This document shows positions 1 through 8,057 of a stretch of 64,000 bases of DNA, one piece after another. A model generated the notes under the pieces. That model was not told the DNA's origin, made no database searches, and saw only the letters and a program-made list of their open reading frames with translations. How positions within the stretch are numbered: the first letter of the stretch is position 1; each line of letters starts with the position of its first letter. A program made the translations under genes and the position numbers. The DNA comes from Streptomyces sp. NBC_01454. Lineage in GTDB: Bacteria; Actinomycetota; Actinomycetes; Streptomycetales; Streptomycetaceae. The DNA lies in NCBI RefSeq assembly GCF_036227565.1, contig NZ_CP109460.1:5642001-5706000 (forward strand), given 5' to 3'.

Positions 1-1068
1 ACCGATCTCTGCCGCCACCCGATCGTGCAGGCCCCCATGGCGGGCGGCGGATCCGGGCCCGAACTGGCCGCCGCCGTCTGCGGCGCCGGCGGTCTCGGCT
101 TCCTCGCCGCCGGCTACAAGACCGCCGACGGGATGTACCAGGAGATCAAACAGCTGCGGGCGCTGACCGACCGGCCCTTCGGCGTCAACCTCTTCATGCC
201 GCAGCCGTCCCTGGCCGACGGCTCCGTCGTCGAGGTCTACCGCGAGCAACTCGCGGGCGAGGCCGCCTGGTACGAGACCGAACTCGGCGACACCGAGGGC
301 CCCAGCGACGACGGCTACGAGGCCAAGCTGGCGATCCTGCGGGAGGACCCGGTGCCGGTGGTGTCCTTCACCTTCGGCTGCCCCTCGCGCGCCGTCCTCG
401 ACTCCTTCGCGCAGGTCGGTACGTACACGGTCGTCACGGTCACCACCGCCGCCGAGGCGCAGGCCGCCCAGTGGTCCGGCGCCGACGCGGTGTGTGTGCA
501 GGGCGTGGAGGCCGGCGGGCACCAGGGCACCCACCGGGACGACCCGCATGCGGACGGGACCGGGGCGGGGCTGGGGCTGCTGGCGCTGCTCGGCCAGGTC
601 CGCGAGGCCGTACAGATCTCGGTGATCGCCGCGGGCGGGCTGATGCGCGGCGGGCAGCTCGCCGCGGTGCTGGCCGCCGGGGCGAGCATGGCGCAGCTGG
701 GCACCGCCTTCCTCGCCACCCCCGAGTCGGGCGCCAACCCGCTGCACAAGCAGGCGCTGACCAACCCCCTGTTCACCCATACCGAGTTGACCCGGGCGTT
801 CTCCGGGCGCCCGGCCCGCGGGCTGGTGAACCGCTTCATGCGTGAGCACGGCCCGTACGCACCGGCCGCCTACCCGGCCGTCCACTACCTGACCTCCACC
901 GTCCGCAAGGCCGCTGCCAAGGCGGGCGACGCCCAGGGGATGAACCTGTGGGCGGGGCAGGGCCACCGGCTGGCCCGGGAGCTGCCCGCCGGGCGCCTCG
1001 TGGAGGTGCTGATGGCCGAACTGGACGCGGCACGCGCCGCGTTGACCCTCCGCGGCGGCGTCTCATGA
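1..1068 (+). CDS. Nitronate monooxygenase family protein (5' end cut by window)
   Basis: FMN-dependent TIM-barrel enzyme of the nitronate monooxygenase / 2-nitropropane dioxygenase family, which oxidises alkyl nitronates to carbonyl compounds and nitrite in the cytoplasm. The reading frame is open from base 1 (TDLCRHPIVQAPMAGG), and the HPIVQAPMAGG block is the usual N-terminal signature, so only about ten residues are missing. Further family blocks are visible: VCVQGVEAGGHQGT, the IAAGGL phosphate-binding loop and AQLGTAF. The GTG at 25 lies inside the conserved block and is not the true start. The stop overlaps the ATG of the next gene (ATGA), so it is translationally coupled to rsmE. The substrate cannot be told; the family holds many uncharacterised members. 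Confidence 0.9.
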   Translation, partial: TDLCRHPIVQAPMAGGGSGPELAAAVCGAGGLGFLAAGYKTADGMYQEIKQLRALTDRPFGVNLFMPQPSLADGSVVEVYREQLAGEAAWYETELGDTEGPSDDGYEAKLAILREDPVPVVSFTFGCPSRAVLDSFAQVGTYTVVTVTTAAEAQAAQWSGADAVCVQGVEAGGHQGTHRDDPHADGTGAGLGLLALLGQVREAVQISVIAAGGLMRGGQLAAVLAAGASMAQLGTAFLATPESGANPLHKQALTNPLFTHTELTRAFSGRPARGLVNRFMREHGPYAPAAYPAVHYLTSTVRKAAAKAGDAQGMNLWAGQGHRLARELPAGRLVEVLMAELDAARAALTLRGGVS

Positions 1069-1808
1069 CCGCGCCCGTCTTCCTCGTCGATTCGCTCGCG
1101 GACATCCGGGCCGGCGGCACGCTGACCCTGGACGGCCCCGAGGGGCGGCACGCGGTGTCGGTGCGCCGGCTGCGGGCCGGTGAGGAGGTCGTCCTGACGG
1201 ACGGTCAGGGCGCTGGCGCGCACGGCACGGTCGCCGCCGTCGAGGGCAAGGACCGGCTCACCGTCGCGGTCACCGCGCTGCGCACCGAGGACCCGCCGCA
1301 GCCCACGATCACCGTCGTCCAGGCGCTCCCCAAGGGTGACCGCGGCGAGCTGGCCGTCGAGACGATGACCGAGACCGGCGTGGACGCCATCGTGCCCTGG
1401 CCGGCGGCGCGTTGTGTCACCCAGTGGAAGGGCGAGCGGGCCGCCAAGGCGCTGGGCAAATGGCGCGCCACGGCCCGTGAGGCGGGCAAGCAGTCCCGCC
1501 GGCTGACCTTCCCCCGGGTCGCCGACCCGCTGACCACCCGGCAGGTGGCCGCCCTGCTCGCCGACGCGGACTTCGCTGCCGTGCTCCACGAGGAGGGCAG
1601 CGCCCCGCTGGCCACCGCCGAACTCCCCGCCAAGGGCTCGATCGTGCTCGTCGTCGGGCCGGAGGGCGGCGTCTCCCCCGAGGAGCTCACCACCTTCGCC
1701 GAGGCCGGCGCCCGGCCCTACCGCCTGGGCACGACCGTGCTGCGGACGTCCACGGCGGGCACCGCGGCGACGGCGCTGCTGCTGGGGCGCACGGGGCGCT
1801 GGAGCTAG
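1065..1808 (+). CDS. rsmE: 16S rRNA (uracil(1498)-N(3))-methyltransferase RsmE
   Basis: SPOUT-class methyltransferase that uses SAM to methylate N3 of U1498 in 16S rRNA, acting on the 30S subunit. The 247-residue length is normal. The N-terminal part (about 1-75) is the PUA-like RNA-binding domain (GRHAVSVRRLRAGEEV), followed by the catalytic domain with GDRGELAVETMTETGVD and the knot motifs VGPEGGVSPEE and LGTTVLRTSTAG, which form the SAM pocket. The start is the ATG overlapping the upstream stop. Longer upstream frames are shadows of the monooxygenase gene. In many actinobacteria rsmE lies beside dnaJ and a HIT gene; here the HIT gene follows 1 kb downstream with an OsmC gene between, so the neighbourhood is slightly rearranged. 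Confidence 0.93.
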   Translation: MTAPVFLVDSLADIRAGGTLTLDGPEGRHAVSVRRLRAGEEVVLTDGQGAGAHGTVAAVEGKDRLTVAVTALRTEDPPQPTITVVQALPKGDRGELAVETMTETGVDAIVPWPAARCVTQWKGERAAKALGKWRATAREAGKQSRRLTFPRVADPLTTRQVAALLADADFAAVLHEEGSAPLATAELPAKGSIVLVVGPEGGVSPEELTTFAEAGARPYRLGTTVLRTSTAGTAATALLLGRTGRWS

Positions 1809-1814
1809 GACCGG

Positions 1815-1870
1815 GCTCTCGGGCCGCGCTCTCGGGCCGCGTTCTCAGGCCGGGCTGGACCGGGCTGGAC
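1815..1870. repeat. Short tandem repeats after rsmE
   Basis: A 13-base unit (GCTCTCGGGCCGC) occurs twice exactly at 1815-1827 and 1828-1840, then once with three changes at 1841-1853. It is followed by two exact copies of a 10-base unit, CGGGCTGGAC, at 1851-1860 and 1861-1870. Non-coding, immediately downstream of the rsmE stop. Confidence 0.8.
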
Positions 1871-2107
1871 CGGGTCGCTCCGCGACTCCCCACGGACGGC
1901 GTCCCCCTCGATCGACCGGCGTGAGCGAGCCGATCAGCCGCGCTCGTTGCGGTGTTCCGCCGCCGGGCCAGGACCGGCAACCGCAGGGAACGCCATGCGG
2001 GCCGTCGGGAGGCCCGCCGTCTTGCCGCCGAGCCGGCGGAGGGCGGCGAGTGACCCCGTCCCTCCTCGACCGGCACCCGGCTGACGTGGCCCTGGACCGC
2101 TGGGGAC

Positions 2108-2167
2108 GTGAACGGGCAGCGGTGCGCCGGCGGGCCCTCACCAGCCCGCCGGCGCACCGCCGTTCAC
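2108..2167. terminator. Very long hairpin between convergent rsmE and osmC
   Basis: A perfect 17-bp stem (2119-2135 with 2144-2160) closes an 8-base loop. It is extended by 7 more pairs (2108-2114 with 2161-2167) across a one-sided 4-base bulge. There is no U tract on either strand. Its place between converging genes suggests a bidirectional terminator or transcription barrier. Confidence 0.8.
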
Positions 2168-2198
2168 GCGAAGGGCGCCGGCCCGGGCCGGCGCCCGG

Positions 2199-2627
2199 TC
2201 AGACCAGGGTGGCCGACAGTGTGATGTTCTTGACGCCCGCCAGTGCCTGGCTCACCGGGCAGTTGGCCTTGGCGTCCTGCGCCGCCGCCTGGAACTCCTC
2301 CTCCGAGAGGCCGGGGACGCTGGCCTTGACGGTCAGGGCGATGGCGGTGATGCCCTCGCCGGGCTGGAAGGTGACGTCGGCCTGGGTGTCGAGGGCCGCG
2401 ACGGTGTAGCCCTTGCCCGCCAGGCCGTGCGAGAAGGCCATGGAGTAGCAGGAGGAGTGGGCCGCCGCGATGAGCTCCTCGGGGCTGGTGACGCCGCCCG
2501 GCTGCTCCGCGCGGGCGGGCCAGTTCACGTCGTACGTGCCGACCTTGGAGGACTCCAGGGCGACGGTGCCCTTGCCCTCCAGGAGGTTGCCTTCCCAGTG
2601 GGTCTTGGCGGTGCGCGTGGTTGCCAT
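2199..2627 (-). CDS. OsmC-family peroxiredoxin (organic hydroperoxide reductase)
   Basis: 142-residue OsmC/Ohr-fold protein, a thiol peroxidase that reduces organic hydroperoxides in the cytoplasm. It starts MATTRTAKTHWEGNL, the usual OsmC opening (trAxAxWeGdL). The two cysteine regions are recognisable: NCPVSQAL near residue 120, and the conserved LIAAAHSSCYSMAFS helix near residues 60-75, which holds the first catalytic Cys. The start is ATG at 2627; the longer frame upstream is unsupported. It is transcribed toward rsmE and separated from it by a large hairpin. The HIT gene is divergent, with 221 bases between the two starts. The OsmC subtype is inferred from the N-terminus. Confidence 0.9.
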   Translation of the reverse strand: MATTRTAKTHWEGNLLEGKGTVALESSKVGTYDVNWPARAEQPGGVTSPEELIAAAHSSCYSMAFSHGLAGKGYTVAALDTQADVTFQPGEGITAIALTVKASVPGLSEEEFQAAAQDAKANCPVSQALAGVKNITLSATLV

Positions 2628-2791
2628 GGTGCAAAACTCCCGGTTGTGGGCGAAAGCGATGTCCGGGCCCAGCTTAGTGATCCGCGGGGCGGGCGCCGCG
2701 GAGGGCCCGGGGTGCCGCCCTCCGGTGGCCGCACGGGCCGCCCCCCTCCGCTCCGCCCCGGCCCTTGCCGCGCCCCGTGGGCGGCGCCCGG

Positions 2792-2797
2792 TAGCAT
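2792..2797 (+). promoter_or_regulatory. Possible -10 element for the HIT gene
   Basis: TAGCAT fits the TANNNT pattern of streptomycete housekeeping promoters and lies just upstream of a perfect palindrome. No convincing -35 box was found. Confidence 0.35.
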
Positions 2798-2804
2798 CCG
2801 AGGG

Positions 2805-2825
2805 CCGTACGCACCGTGCGTACGG
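2805..2825. promoter_or_regulatory. Perfect 21-base palindrome upstream of the HIT gene
   Basis: CCGTACGCAC, one central C, then GTGCGTACGG: 10-bp arms without mismatch. It ends 23 bases before the HIT start and would lie over the transcription start if the -10 at 2792 is real. It could be a repressor operator or a short 5'UTR stem; the one-base spacer makes an RNA hairpin less likely than a DNA operator. Confidence 0.6.
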
Positions 2826-2848
2826 GGACGAGCTGGGAGGAGCCACCG

Positions 2849-3205
2849 GTGGCGGGAGAACCGCAGGCCGATTGCCTGTTCTGCAAGATCGTGGCGGGGG
2901 AGGTGCCGGCGACCATCGTCCGGGAGACCGAGACCACCGTCGCGTTCCGCGACATCAACCCCCAGGCCCCGACGCACATCCTGGTGATCCCCAAGGTGCA
3001 CTACGCGAACGCCCTGGAGCTGTCCGCCGCGGAACCGGCCATCGCCGGCGACGTGCTGCACCAGGCGGGCCTGGTGGCCGAGGCGGAGAAGGTCGACGAG
3101 ACCGGCTACCGCATCGTGTTCAACACCGGCCCCGGCGCCGGCCAGACCGTCTTCCACGCCCATGCGCATCTGCTGGGCGGCCGCGACCTGCAGCGTCTGG
3201 TCTGA
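2849..3205 (+). CDS. HIT-family nucleotide-binding protein (HinT-like)
   Basis: 118-residue histidine-triad protein, probably a purine nucleoside phosphoramidase of the HinT branch. It begins with [13 protein letters not shown], the usual HIT opening, and ends with the triad region [10 protein letters not shown] (His-x-His-x-His), whose central His is the nucleophile. The start is the GTG at 2849, preceded at a good distance by GGGAGGAG (2835-2842); an in-frame start at 2816 would lie inside the upstream palindrome. The metallo-hydrolase gene follows after 10 bases, so the two probably share a transcript. Physiological substrate unknown. Confidence 0.9.
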   Translation: MAGEPQADCLFCKIVAGEVPATIVRETETTVAFRDINPQAPTHILVIPKVHYANALELSAAEPAIAGDVLHQAGLVAEAEKVDETGYRIVFNTGPGAGQTVFHAHAHLLGGRDLQRLV

Positions 3206-3215
3206 CGGGGCCGAC

Positions 3216-4121
3216 TTGTCCGTACGCGAACTGGTCATCCTGGGGACCGCCAGCCAGGTCCCCACCCGGCACCGCAACCACAACGGCTATCTGCTGCGGT
3301 GGGACGGTCAGGGGCTGCTCTTCGACCCCGGAGAGGGAACCCAGCGGCAGATGCTGCGCGCCGGGGTCGCCGCCCATGACCTGAACCGGATCTGTGTCAC
3401 CCACTTCCACGGTGACCACTCACTGGGGCTGGCCGGGGTGATCCAGCGGATCAACCTCGACCGGGTGCCGCATCCGGTCACCGCCCACTACCCGGCCAGT
3501 GGCGAGCGCTTCTTCGACCGGCTGCGGTACGCCACCGCCTACCGGGAGACGGTCCAGCTGGACCAGCGGCCGGTGAGCGCCGACGGCGAGCTGGACCGCA
3601 CGCCGTCGTACGTCCTGGAGGCGCACCGCCTCTCGCATCCGGTCGAGTCCTACGGCTACCGCCTCGTGGAGCCGGACGCCCGCCGGATGCTGCCGGAGCG
3701 GCTGGCGGCCCACGGGATCGGCGGGCCGGACGTCGGGCTGCTGCTGCGGCGCGGCGAGCTGAAGGGCGTCACCCTCGACGAGGTGAGCGAGCAAAGGCGC
3801 GGCCAGCGGTTCGCCTTCGTCATGGACACCCGGCTGTGCGAGGGCGTCCATGTGCTCGCCGAGGGGGCCGACATGCTGGTCATCGAGTCGACGTTCCTCG
3901 ACGAGGACACCGAGCTGGCCGTGGAACACGGCCATCTGACCGCCGGGCAGGCCGCGGGGGTGGCCGCACGGGCCGGGGTGCGGCATCTGGTGCTGACGCA
4001 CTTCTCGCAGCGCTACGCCGACCCCGCGGAGTTCGAGCGGCAGGCCCGCGCGGCGGGCTTCACCGGCGAACTGACCATCGCCCAGGACCTCTTGCGCGTA
4101 CCGCTGCCCAAGCGGCGCTGA
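3216..4121 (+). CDS. Ribonuclease Z-like metallo-beta-lactamase hydrolase
   Basis: 301-residue metallo-beta-lactamase-fold hydrolase of the RNase Z / ElaC group, whose canonical members cut the 3' trailer from tRNA precursors. The di-zinc motif [11 protein letters not shown] is near residue 63. Other metal-ligand blocks are the Asp in [18 protein letters not shown] and VLTHFSQRY near the C-terminus. The start is a TTG at 3216 ([21 protein letters not shown]), chosen because the RNase Z core LGTxSxxPT begins six residues later and no ATG/GTG lies nearby; the Shine-Dalgarno is weak. Translation coupling with the HIT gene ten bases upstream may make up for that. RNase Z activity is inferred. Confidence 0.88.
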   Translation: MSVRELVILGTASQVPTRHRNHNGYLLRWDGQGLLFDPGEGTQRQMLRAGVAAHDLNRICVTHFHGDHSLGLAGVIQRINLDRVPHPVTAHYPASGERFFDRLRYATAYRETVQLDQRPVSADGELDRTPSYVLEAHRLSHPVESYGYRLVEPDARRMLPERLAAHGIGGPDVGLLLRRGELKGVTLDEVSEQRRGQRFAFVMDTRLCEGVHVLAEGADMLVIESTFLDEDTELAVEHGHLTAGQAAGVAARAGVRHLVLTHFSQRYADPAEFERQARAAGFTGELTIAQDLLRVPLPKRR

Positions 4122-4203
4122 CCGCGCGGGGCGCTGAGCCCGTACGGCGGCGGCCTGCGCACGGCGCGGGCCGCCGCGGCCGCCTACCGCGGGGGCGCCT
4201 TCC

Positions 4204-4226
4204 GGCCCGCCCCGCCCGGGCGGGCC
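4204..4226. terminator. Hairpin between convergent RNase Z-like and phosphatase genes
   Basis: Perfect 8-bp stem (GGCCCGCC 4204-4211 with GGCGGGCC 4219-4226) and 7-base loop, placed 10 bases from the phosphatase stop. Likely bidirectional terminator. Confidence 0.65.
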
Positions 4227-4236
4227 CGAGGCGTGG

Positions 4237-5052
4237 TCACGGCAGGAAGTACATCGGGTTCGGCAGCTTGAAGGTCCGCTGCCCGGCACCGCCGCTCAGA
4301 TCGCTGTACTGGTCCCCGAAGTTGGCCACGATGCGGTAGCCGAGGGACTCGATGTGCTGGCGGGTGCCCGACTTGTACTCGACGGTCGTGCAGGTGGCGC
4401 CGCACGGCAGATAGGCCGGCGGGTGCTCGGTGTCCTTCAGGTAGACGTGCCGGCGATCCAGCGTCACCCCGTAGCCGACGTTCTTCAGGTTGCGCACGCT
4501 CCAGTCGCGCTGCGCCTCCTTGCGGCCGGTGAGGAAGAAGACCTCGGCGCCCTTGTCGTGTGCCCACTCGACGAGCCGGTTCATCCCGAAGACCGGATCC
4601 ATGTCGGTGCTTTCGAGGTACTTGTCCTGGCTCTCCGGGGTGAAGTGGAAGCCGACCTGCAGCTCGTAGTTGTAGGTGAGCAGGGTCGTGTCGTCGATGT
4701 CGAGCACGATGGCCGGCTTCGCCTTGCCGCCGGTCCGCCCGTGCCGGTCGAGAGCCTTGGTCAGATAGGCGCGGGCCTTGGTCTCGATGCCGCGGACCTG
4801 CCGTGCGTAGTTGCTGTGCGGGGAGGCGTAGTGCTGTCCGTCCGCCGTCACCGTGTCGCCGTAGTACGCCTTGATCTTGTCCTGCACCTGCGTGAGGTTG
4901 GGGATCTCCTTGTCGGTGCGCGGCACGGAGTGTTCGGCGGAGGCCTGGCCGATGCCGAACACGGCGGTGCCGGTGACCAGGGCGGCGACCGTCGCGGCAC
5001 CGAGGCGCGCCTTGCGCGGGAGGGCGGTGCGGAAACGGGTGGGGCGGGGCAT
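4237..5052 (-). CDS. Secreted HAD-superfamily acid phosphatase (class B / IIIB type)
   Basis: 271-residue exported phosphatase. Residues 1-39 form a signal peptide: a basic N-terminus, a hydrophobic core (AATVAALVTGTAVFGIG) and an AxA site QASA before EHS. The HAD nucleophile motif AIVLDIDDTTLL lies near residue 115 (first Asp nucleophile, second general acid). The motif II Thr is in EVFFLTGRKE, and the acidic motif is in IVANFGDQYSDL. This layout matches plant-type and bacterial class B acid phosphatases, which remove phosphate from monoesters outside the cell. Cys in LPCGATCTT may form a disulfide. The start is ATG at 5052. It stands alone and diverges from the formaldehyde dehydrogenase. 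No clear PHO box was seen upstream, so phosphate control is open. Confidence 0.88.
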   Translation of the reverse strand: MPRPTRFRTALPRKARLGAATVAALVTGTAVFGIGQASAEHSVPRTDKEIPNLTQVQDKIKAYYGDTVTADGQHYASPHSNYARQVRGIETKARAYLTKALDRHGRTGGKAKPAIVLDIDDTTLLTYNYELQVGFHFTPESQDKYLESTDMDPVFGMNRLVEWAHDKGAEVFFLTGRKEAQRDWSVRNLKNVGYGVTLDRRHVYLKDTEHPPAYLPCGATCTTVEYKSGTRQHIESLGYRIVANFGDQYSDLSGGAGQRTFKLPNPMYFLP

Positions 5053-5385
5053 GCGCGGCTCCTCAAATTGTCATGAGCGGACCCATGGGTCGGCTCCAGT
5101 AGGTCTAACAGAGCCTCACATCGGTATCTACGCGCGAAGATTCAACGGTTGGTAAAGGTTGGGCGTGGGGCGGGAGTTGGCGGTCGGCCGGGTGTCCGGG
5201 GGCACCGTGCGCGAGGGTCGGCGTGTGGAGGGGGCGGCGTCGCGGCCGAAGGGCCCGGTCGGCGGCTGATCACGGACCCGGCCGAGGTCCTGTGCGCGAG
5301 GGCCCGCCGCGCGTACGGTGAGGCACGGATCGGTGGCGGTGCGCCACAGTGGTCCCGTACGTGATCTTTGAAAGGGGCTGTCCCG
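5053..5385. other. Divergent intergenic region
   Basis: 333 bases between the divergent phosphatase and mycothiol dehydrogenase genes; it must hold both promoters. A TACGGT at 5314-5319 could be a -10 for the rightward gene, and AAAGGGG at 5369-5375 is its ribosome site. No gene, repeat or convincing operator was seen. Confidence 0.4.
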
Positions 5386-6471
5386 ATGGCACAGGAAGTG
5401 CGCGGTGTGATCGCGCCGGGGAAGAACGAACCGGTCCGGCTGGAGACGATCCTGGTGCCGGACCCGGGCCCCGGCGAGGCCGTGGTGAAGATCCAGGCGT
5501 GCGGGGTGTGCCACACCGATCTGCACTACAAGCAGGGCGGCATCAACGACGACTTCCCGTTCCTCCTCGGGCACGAGGCGTCCGGCGTGGTGGAGTCGGT
5601 CGGCGACGGGGTCACCGATGTGGCGCCGGGTGACTTCGTCATCCTCAACTGGCGGGCGGTGTGCGGCGAGTGCCGGGCCTGCCGGCGCGGCCGCCCCCAG
5701 TACTGCTTCGACACCCACAACGCCCGGCAGAAGATGACCCTCAAGGACGGCACGGAGCTGAGCCCGGCGCTGGGCATCGGCGCCTTCGCCGACAAGACCC
5801 TGGTCGCCGCCGGACAGTGCACCAAGGTCGACCCGGAGGCCCCGCCCGCCGTGGCGGGGCTGCTGGGCTGCGGGGTGATGGCGGGCATCGGCGCGGCGAT
5901 CAACACCGGCAACGTCGGGCGCGGCGACTCGGTCGCGGTCATCGGCTGCGGCGGCGTCGGCGACGCGGCCGTGGTGGGCGCGCGGCTGGCCGGAGCCGCC
6001 CGGATCATCGCGGTGGACATCGACGACCGCAAGCTGGAGACGGCGCGCTCCATGGGCGCCACCCACACCGTCAACTCCCGCACCCACGATCCCGTCGAGG
6101 CGGTCCGCGGGCTGACCGGCGGCTTCGGAGCGGACGTCGTCATCGAAGCGGTGGGCCGCCCCGAGACCTACCGGCAGGCCTTCTACGCCCGCGACCTGGC
6201 CGGAACCGTCGTCCTGGTGGGTGTCCCCACCCCGGACATGACCCTGGAGCTCCCGCTGCTGGACGTCTTCGGTCGCGGCGGCGCTCTCAAGTCGTCCTGG
6301 TACGGCGACTGTTTGCCCTCCCGGGACTTCCCGATGCTGATCGACCTCCACCAGCAGGGCCGGATCGACCTCGGCGCCTTCGTCACCGAGATCATCGGCA
6401 TCGAGGACGTCGAGCAGGCCTTCGCACGGATGCAGGCGGGCGACGTCCTGCGTTCGGTGGTGACGCTCTGA
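5386..6471 (+). CDS. S-(hydroxymethyl)mycothiol dehydrogenase (formaldehyde dehydrogenase)
   Basis: 361-residue zinc-dependent class III alcohol dehydrogenase that oxidises the mycothiol-formaldehyde adduct with NAD+, the actinobacterial route for formaldehyde detoxification. Catalytic zinc ligands are in [10 protein letters not shown] and GHEASGVVE. The structural zinc cluster is [15 protein letters not shown]. The Rossmann motif is [12 protein letters not shown], with the NAD-selecting Asp at the end of the second strand (IIAVDIDD). The ATG at 5386 is preferred over an upstream in-frame codon because AAAGGGGC precedes it. Its stop overlaps the next ATG (TGATG), coupling it to a metallo-beta-lactamase hydrolase; this pair is standard in mycothiol producers. 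A generic Zn alcohol dehydrogenase is the alternative, but the pairing favours MscR. Confidence 0.9.
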   Translation: MAQEVRGVIAPGKNEPVRLETILVPDPGPGEAVVKIQACGVCHTDLHYKQGGINDDFPFLLGHEASGVVESVGDGVTDVAPGDFVILNWRAVCGECRACRRGRPQYCFDTHNARQKMTLKDGTELSPALGIGAFADKTLVAAGQCTKVDPEAPPAVAGLLGCGVMAGIGAAINTGNVGRGDSVAVIGCGGVGDAAVVGARLAGAARIIAVDIDDRKLETARSMGATHTVNSRTHDPVEAVRGLTGGFGADVVIEAVGRPETYRQAFYARDLAGTVVLVGVPTPDMTLELPLLDVFGRGGALKSSWYGDCLPSRDFPMLIDLHQQGRIDLGAFVTEIIGIEDVEQAFARMQAGDVLRSVVTL

Positions 6472-7100
6472 TGACGGTCCGCATCGACCACCTGGTCACC
6501 TCCGGAACCTTCTCGCTCGACGGCGGCACCTGGGACGTCGACAACAACGTCTGGATCGTCGGCGACGACGACGAGGCGATCGTCATCGACGCGGCACACG
6601 ACGCCGACGCCATCTTCCGGGCCCTCGGCGGCCGGACGCTGCGCGCGATCATCTGCACCCACGGGCACAACGACCACATCGACGCCGCCCCGGCCCTGGC
6701 CTCCCGCACCGGCGCGCGGATCCATCTGCACCCCGCCGATCTGCCGTTGTGGAAGATGACCCACCCGGACACCGCACCGGACGCGGAGCTGGCGGACGGC
6801 CAGGTGCTGACCATCGCCGGTACGGACCTGACCGTGCTGCACACCCCGGGGCACGCGCCCGGCGCGGTCTGCCTCCACGCGCCCGAGCTGGACACCGTCT
6901 TCACCGGAGACACCCTTTTCCAGGGCGGCCCCGGCGCCACCGGCCGGTCCTTCTCCGACTTCCCGACGATCGTCGCCTCGATCCGGGACCGGCTGCTGAC
7001 CCTGCCCCCGCGGACGCAGGTACGCACCGGGCACGGCGACCCGACGACGATCGGGGACGAGGCCCCGCACCTGGAGGAATGGATCAAGCGGGGGCACTGA
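6471..7100 (+). CDS. Metallo-beta-lactamase-fold hydrolase coupled to the mycothiol dehydrogenase
   Basis: 209-residue glyoxalase II-like hydrolase. The metal-binding motif THGHNDHIDAAPAL lies near residue 60, further ligands are in LHTPGHAPGAVCL and FTGDTLFQGG, and the final His is in RTGHGDPT. The fold hydrolyses thioesters, so the likely role is cleaving the formyl-mycothiol (or a related S-acyl mycothiol) made by the dehydrogenase encoded directly upstream, releasing formate and mycothiol. That role is inferred from the one-base overlap and from the widespread pairing. No signal peptide, so cytoplasmic. A strong hairpin follows 22 bases after the stop. Confidence 0.87.
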   Translation: MTVRIDHLVTSGTFSLDGGTWDVDNNVWIVGDDDEAIVIDAAHDADAIFRALGGRTLRAIICTHGHNDHIDAAPALASRTGARIHLHPADLPLWKMTHPDTAPDAELADGQVLTIAGTDLTVLHTPGHAPGAVCLHAPELDTVFTGDTLFQGGPGATGRSFSDFPTIVASIRDRLLTLPPRTQVRTGHGDPTTIGDEAPHLEEWIKRGH

Positions 7101-7121
7101 CGGACGGTTTCGAACGGAGTC

Positions 7122-7157
7122 GTGGTGCACGGCTGCCTCTCACCCACCGTGCACCAC
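7122..7157. terminator. Terminator after the mycothiol operon
   Basis: Perfect 11-bp stem (GTGGTGCACGG 7122-7132 with CCGTGCACCAC 7147-7157), 14-base loop, followed on the plus strand by AAGGCTTTTGG. It lies between convergent genes; the T-run favours the rightward operon. Confidence 0.75.
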
Positions 7158-7262
7158 AAGGCTTTTGGTGACCTCGGGTGGGGTGGGCGGCACGGGCGCA
7201 CCGGTCCGTGCCGGGTGGGAAGGCCGTGCCGGCCCGGTCCTCCGCGGCGACTGACCGTTTCG

Positions 7263-7967
7263 CTACGGCTTGTCGCGCGCGGCGGACCGTTCGGCGATCT
7301 CGTTCTTGACCGTCTCGCGCAGCTCGTCCGACGTGAAGCCGAGGCTGCGCAGGATCTGCGCAGCCGGGCTCTCCTCGGCGCGGATCAGACCCAGCAGTGT
7401 GTGTTCCGTGCCGACCCAGTCGTGGCCGAGGTCGGCCGACGCGCGGCGTGCCTGCTCGATGGCCTCCTTGCTCTCCGGCCGGAACGCGATGTGACCCCGC
7501 AGCGCCTTCTCACCGGCCGGCGGGAGTGCTTCCTCGATTGCGTCGCGGATGCGCTGCTCCGACTCGGTTTTCGCGAGCAGCACCTCGTATGCCAGGCCCC
7601 GCGGTTCGCCGAGCAGGCCGAGCAGCATGTGTTCGGTGCCGATGAAGTCGTGCTTGTGCGTGCGGGCGGCCTCCTGCGCCAGCACGATGCTGTGCCGGTT
7701 CAGGTGGGTGTACCGCTCGAAAGGGCCGGGTGCGTGGCGTTGCTGGGCGGCCTGCTTGGACACCCCGATGGCGTCGCCGATCTCGGTCCACGACGCGCCG
7801 GCCTGCTTGGCCTTGCTGACGTAGTGGTCGATGAGCTGGTCACCGAGGTCGGACAGGGTCTGGGCGCGCAGTCGCGCCTCGCTGATGTGGGCCAGTTCGC
7901 CGGCGTCGGGGAGTTCCTCGTCGAGGCGGGCGATCAGGTCGGCGAGGCTGATGTCGAGTGGACTCAT
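7263..7967 (-). CDS. HTH protein with two Clp N-terminal repeats, probable autoregulator
   Basis: 234-residue protein. Residues about 45-80 form a helix-turn-helix (ASWTEIGDAIGVSKQAAQQRH). Two Clp_N repeats follow (VLAQEAARTHKHDFIGTEHMLLGLL and IEQARRASADLGHDWVGTEHTLLGLI), the domain by which ClpA/ClpC bind substrates and adaptors. There is no AAA+ domain, so it is not a ClpC subunit. It may be a DNA-binding protein that senses Clp clients or peptides. Two copies of CGTCAA-N7-TTGACG sit directly upstream of the start (7969-7987 and 7997-8015), which argues for autoregulation. The GH4 gene lies upstream on the same strand, ending at 8058, so read-through is possible. DNA binding is inferred from the HTH and the sites. 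Confidence 0.8.
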   Translation of the reverse strand: MSPLDISLADLIARLDEELPDAGELAHISEARLRAQTLSDLGDQLIDHYVSKAKQAGASWTEIGDAIGVSKQAAQQRHAPGPFERYTHLNRHSIVLAQEAARTHKHDFIGTEHMLLGLLGEPRGLAYEVLLAKTESEQRIRDAIEEALPPAGEKALRGHIAFRPESKEAIEQARRASADLGHDWVGTEHTLLGLIRAEESPAAQILRSLGFTSDELRETVKNEIAERSAARDKP

Positions 7968-7968
7968 A

Positions 7969-7987
7969 CGTCAACCTTAAGTTGACG
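7969..7987. promoter_or_regulatory. Operator copy 1 of the HTH/Clp-N gene
   Basis: CGTCAAC-CTTAA-GTTGACG, a perfect palindrome that starts one base from the start codon. Shares the CGTCAA-N7-TTGACG core with copy 2, 28 bp away. Confidence 0.75.
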
Positions 7988-7996
7988 ATCCAGGAG

Positions 7997-8015
7997 CGTC
8001 AACCTGCAATTGACG
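7997..8015. promoter_or_regulatory. Operator copy 2 of the HTH/Clp-N gene
   Basis: CGTCAA-CCTGCAA-TTGACG; with one more base each side the arms become GCGTCAA/TTGACGC. Same core and orientation as copy 1. The two copies probably overlap the promoter, which was not resolved. Confidence 0.75.
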
Positions 8016-8057
8016 CTTACTCCGGGTCCGCTCCGCAGCCTTGTGGGGTGGTCCGGT

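Larger units (their letters stand above)
1809..2198. other. Convergent intergenic region between rsmE and osmC
   Basis: 390 bases with no supported gene. It holds GC-rich tandem repeats just after rsmE and a very long hairpin before the osmC stop, each listed separately. Open frames through it in several phases have no recognisable protein. Confidence 0.6.

Noticed and set aside
948..1064. 39-codon N-terminal extension of rsmE
   Set aside because: It lies inside the monooxygenase gene in another frame and has no RsmE text; the ATG at 1065 begins the conserved domain and forms an ATGA overlap.
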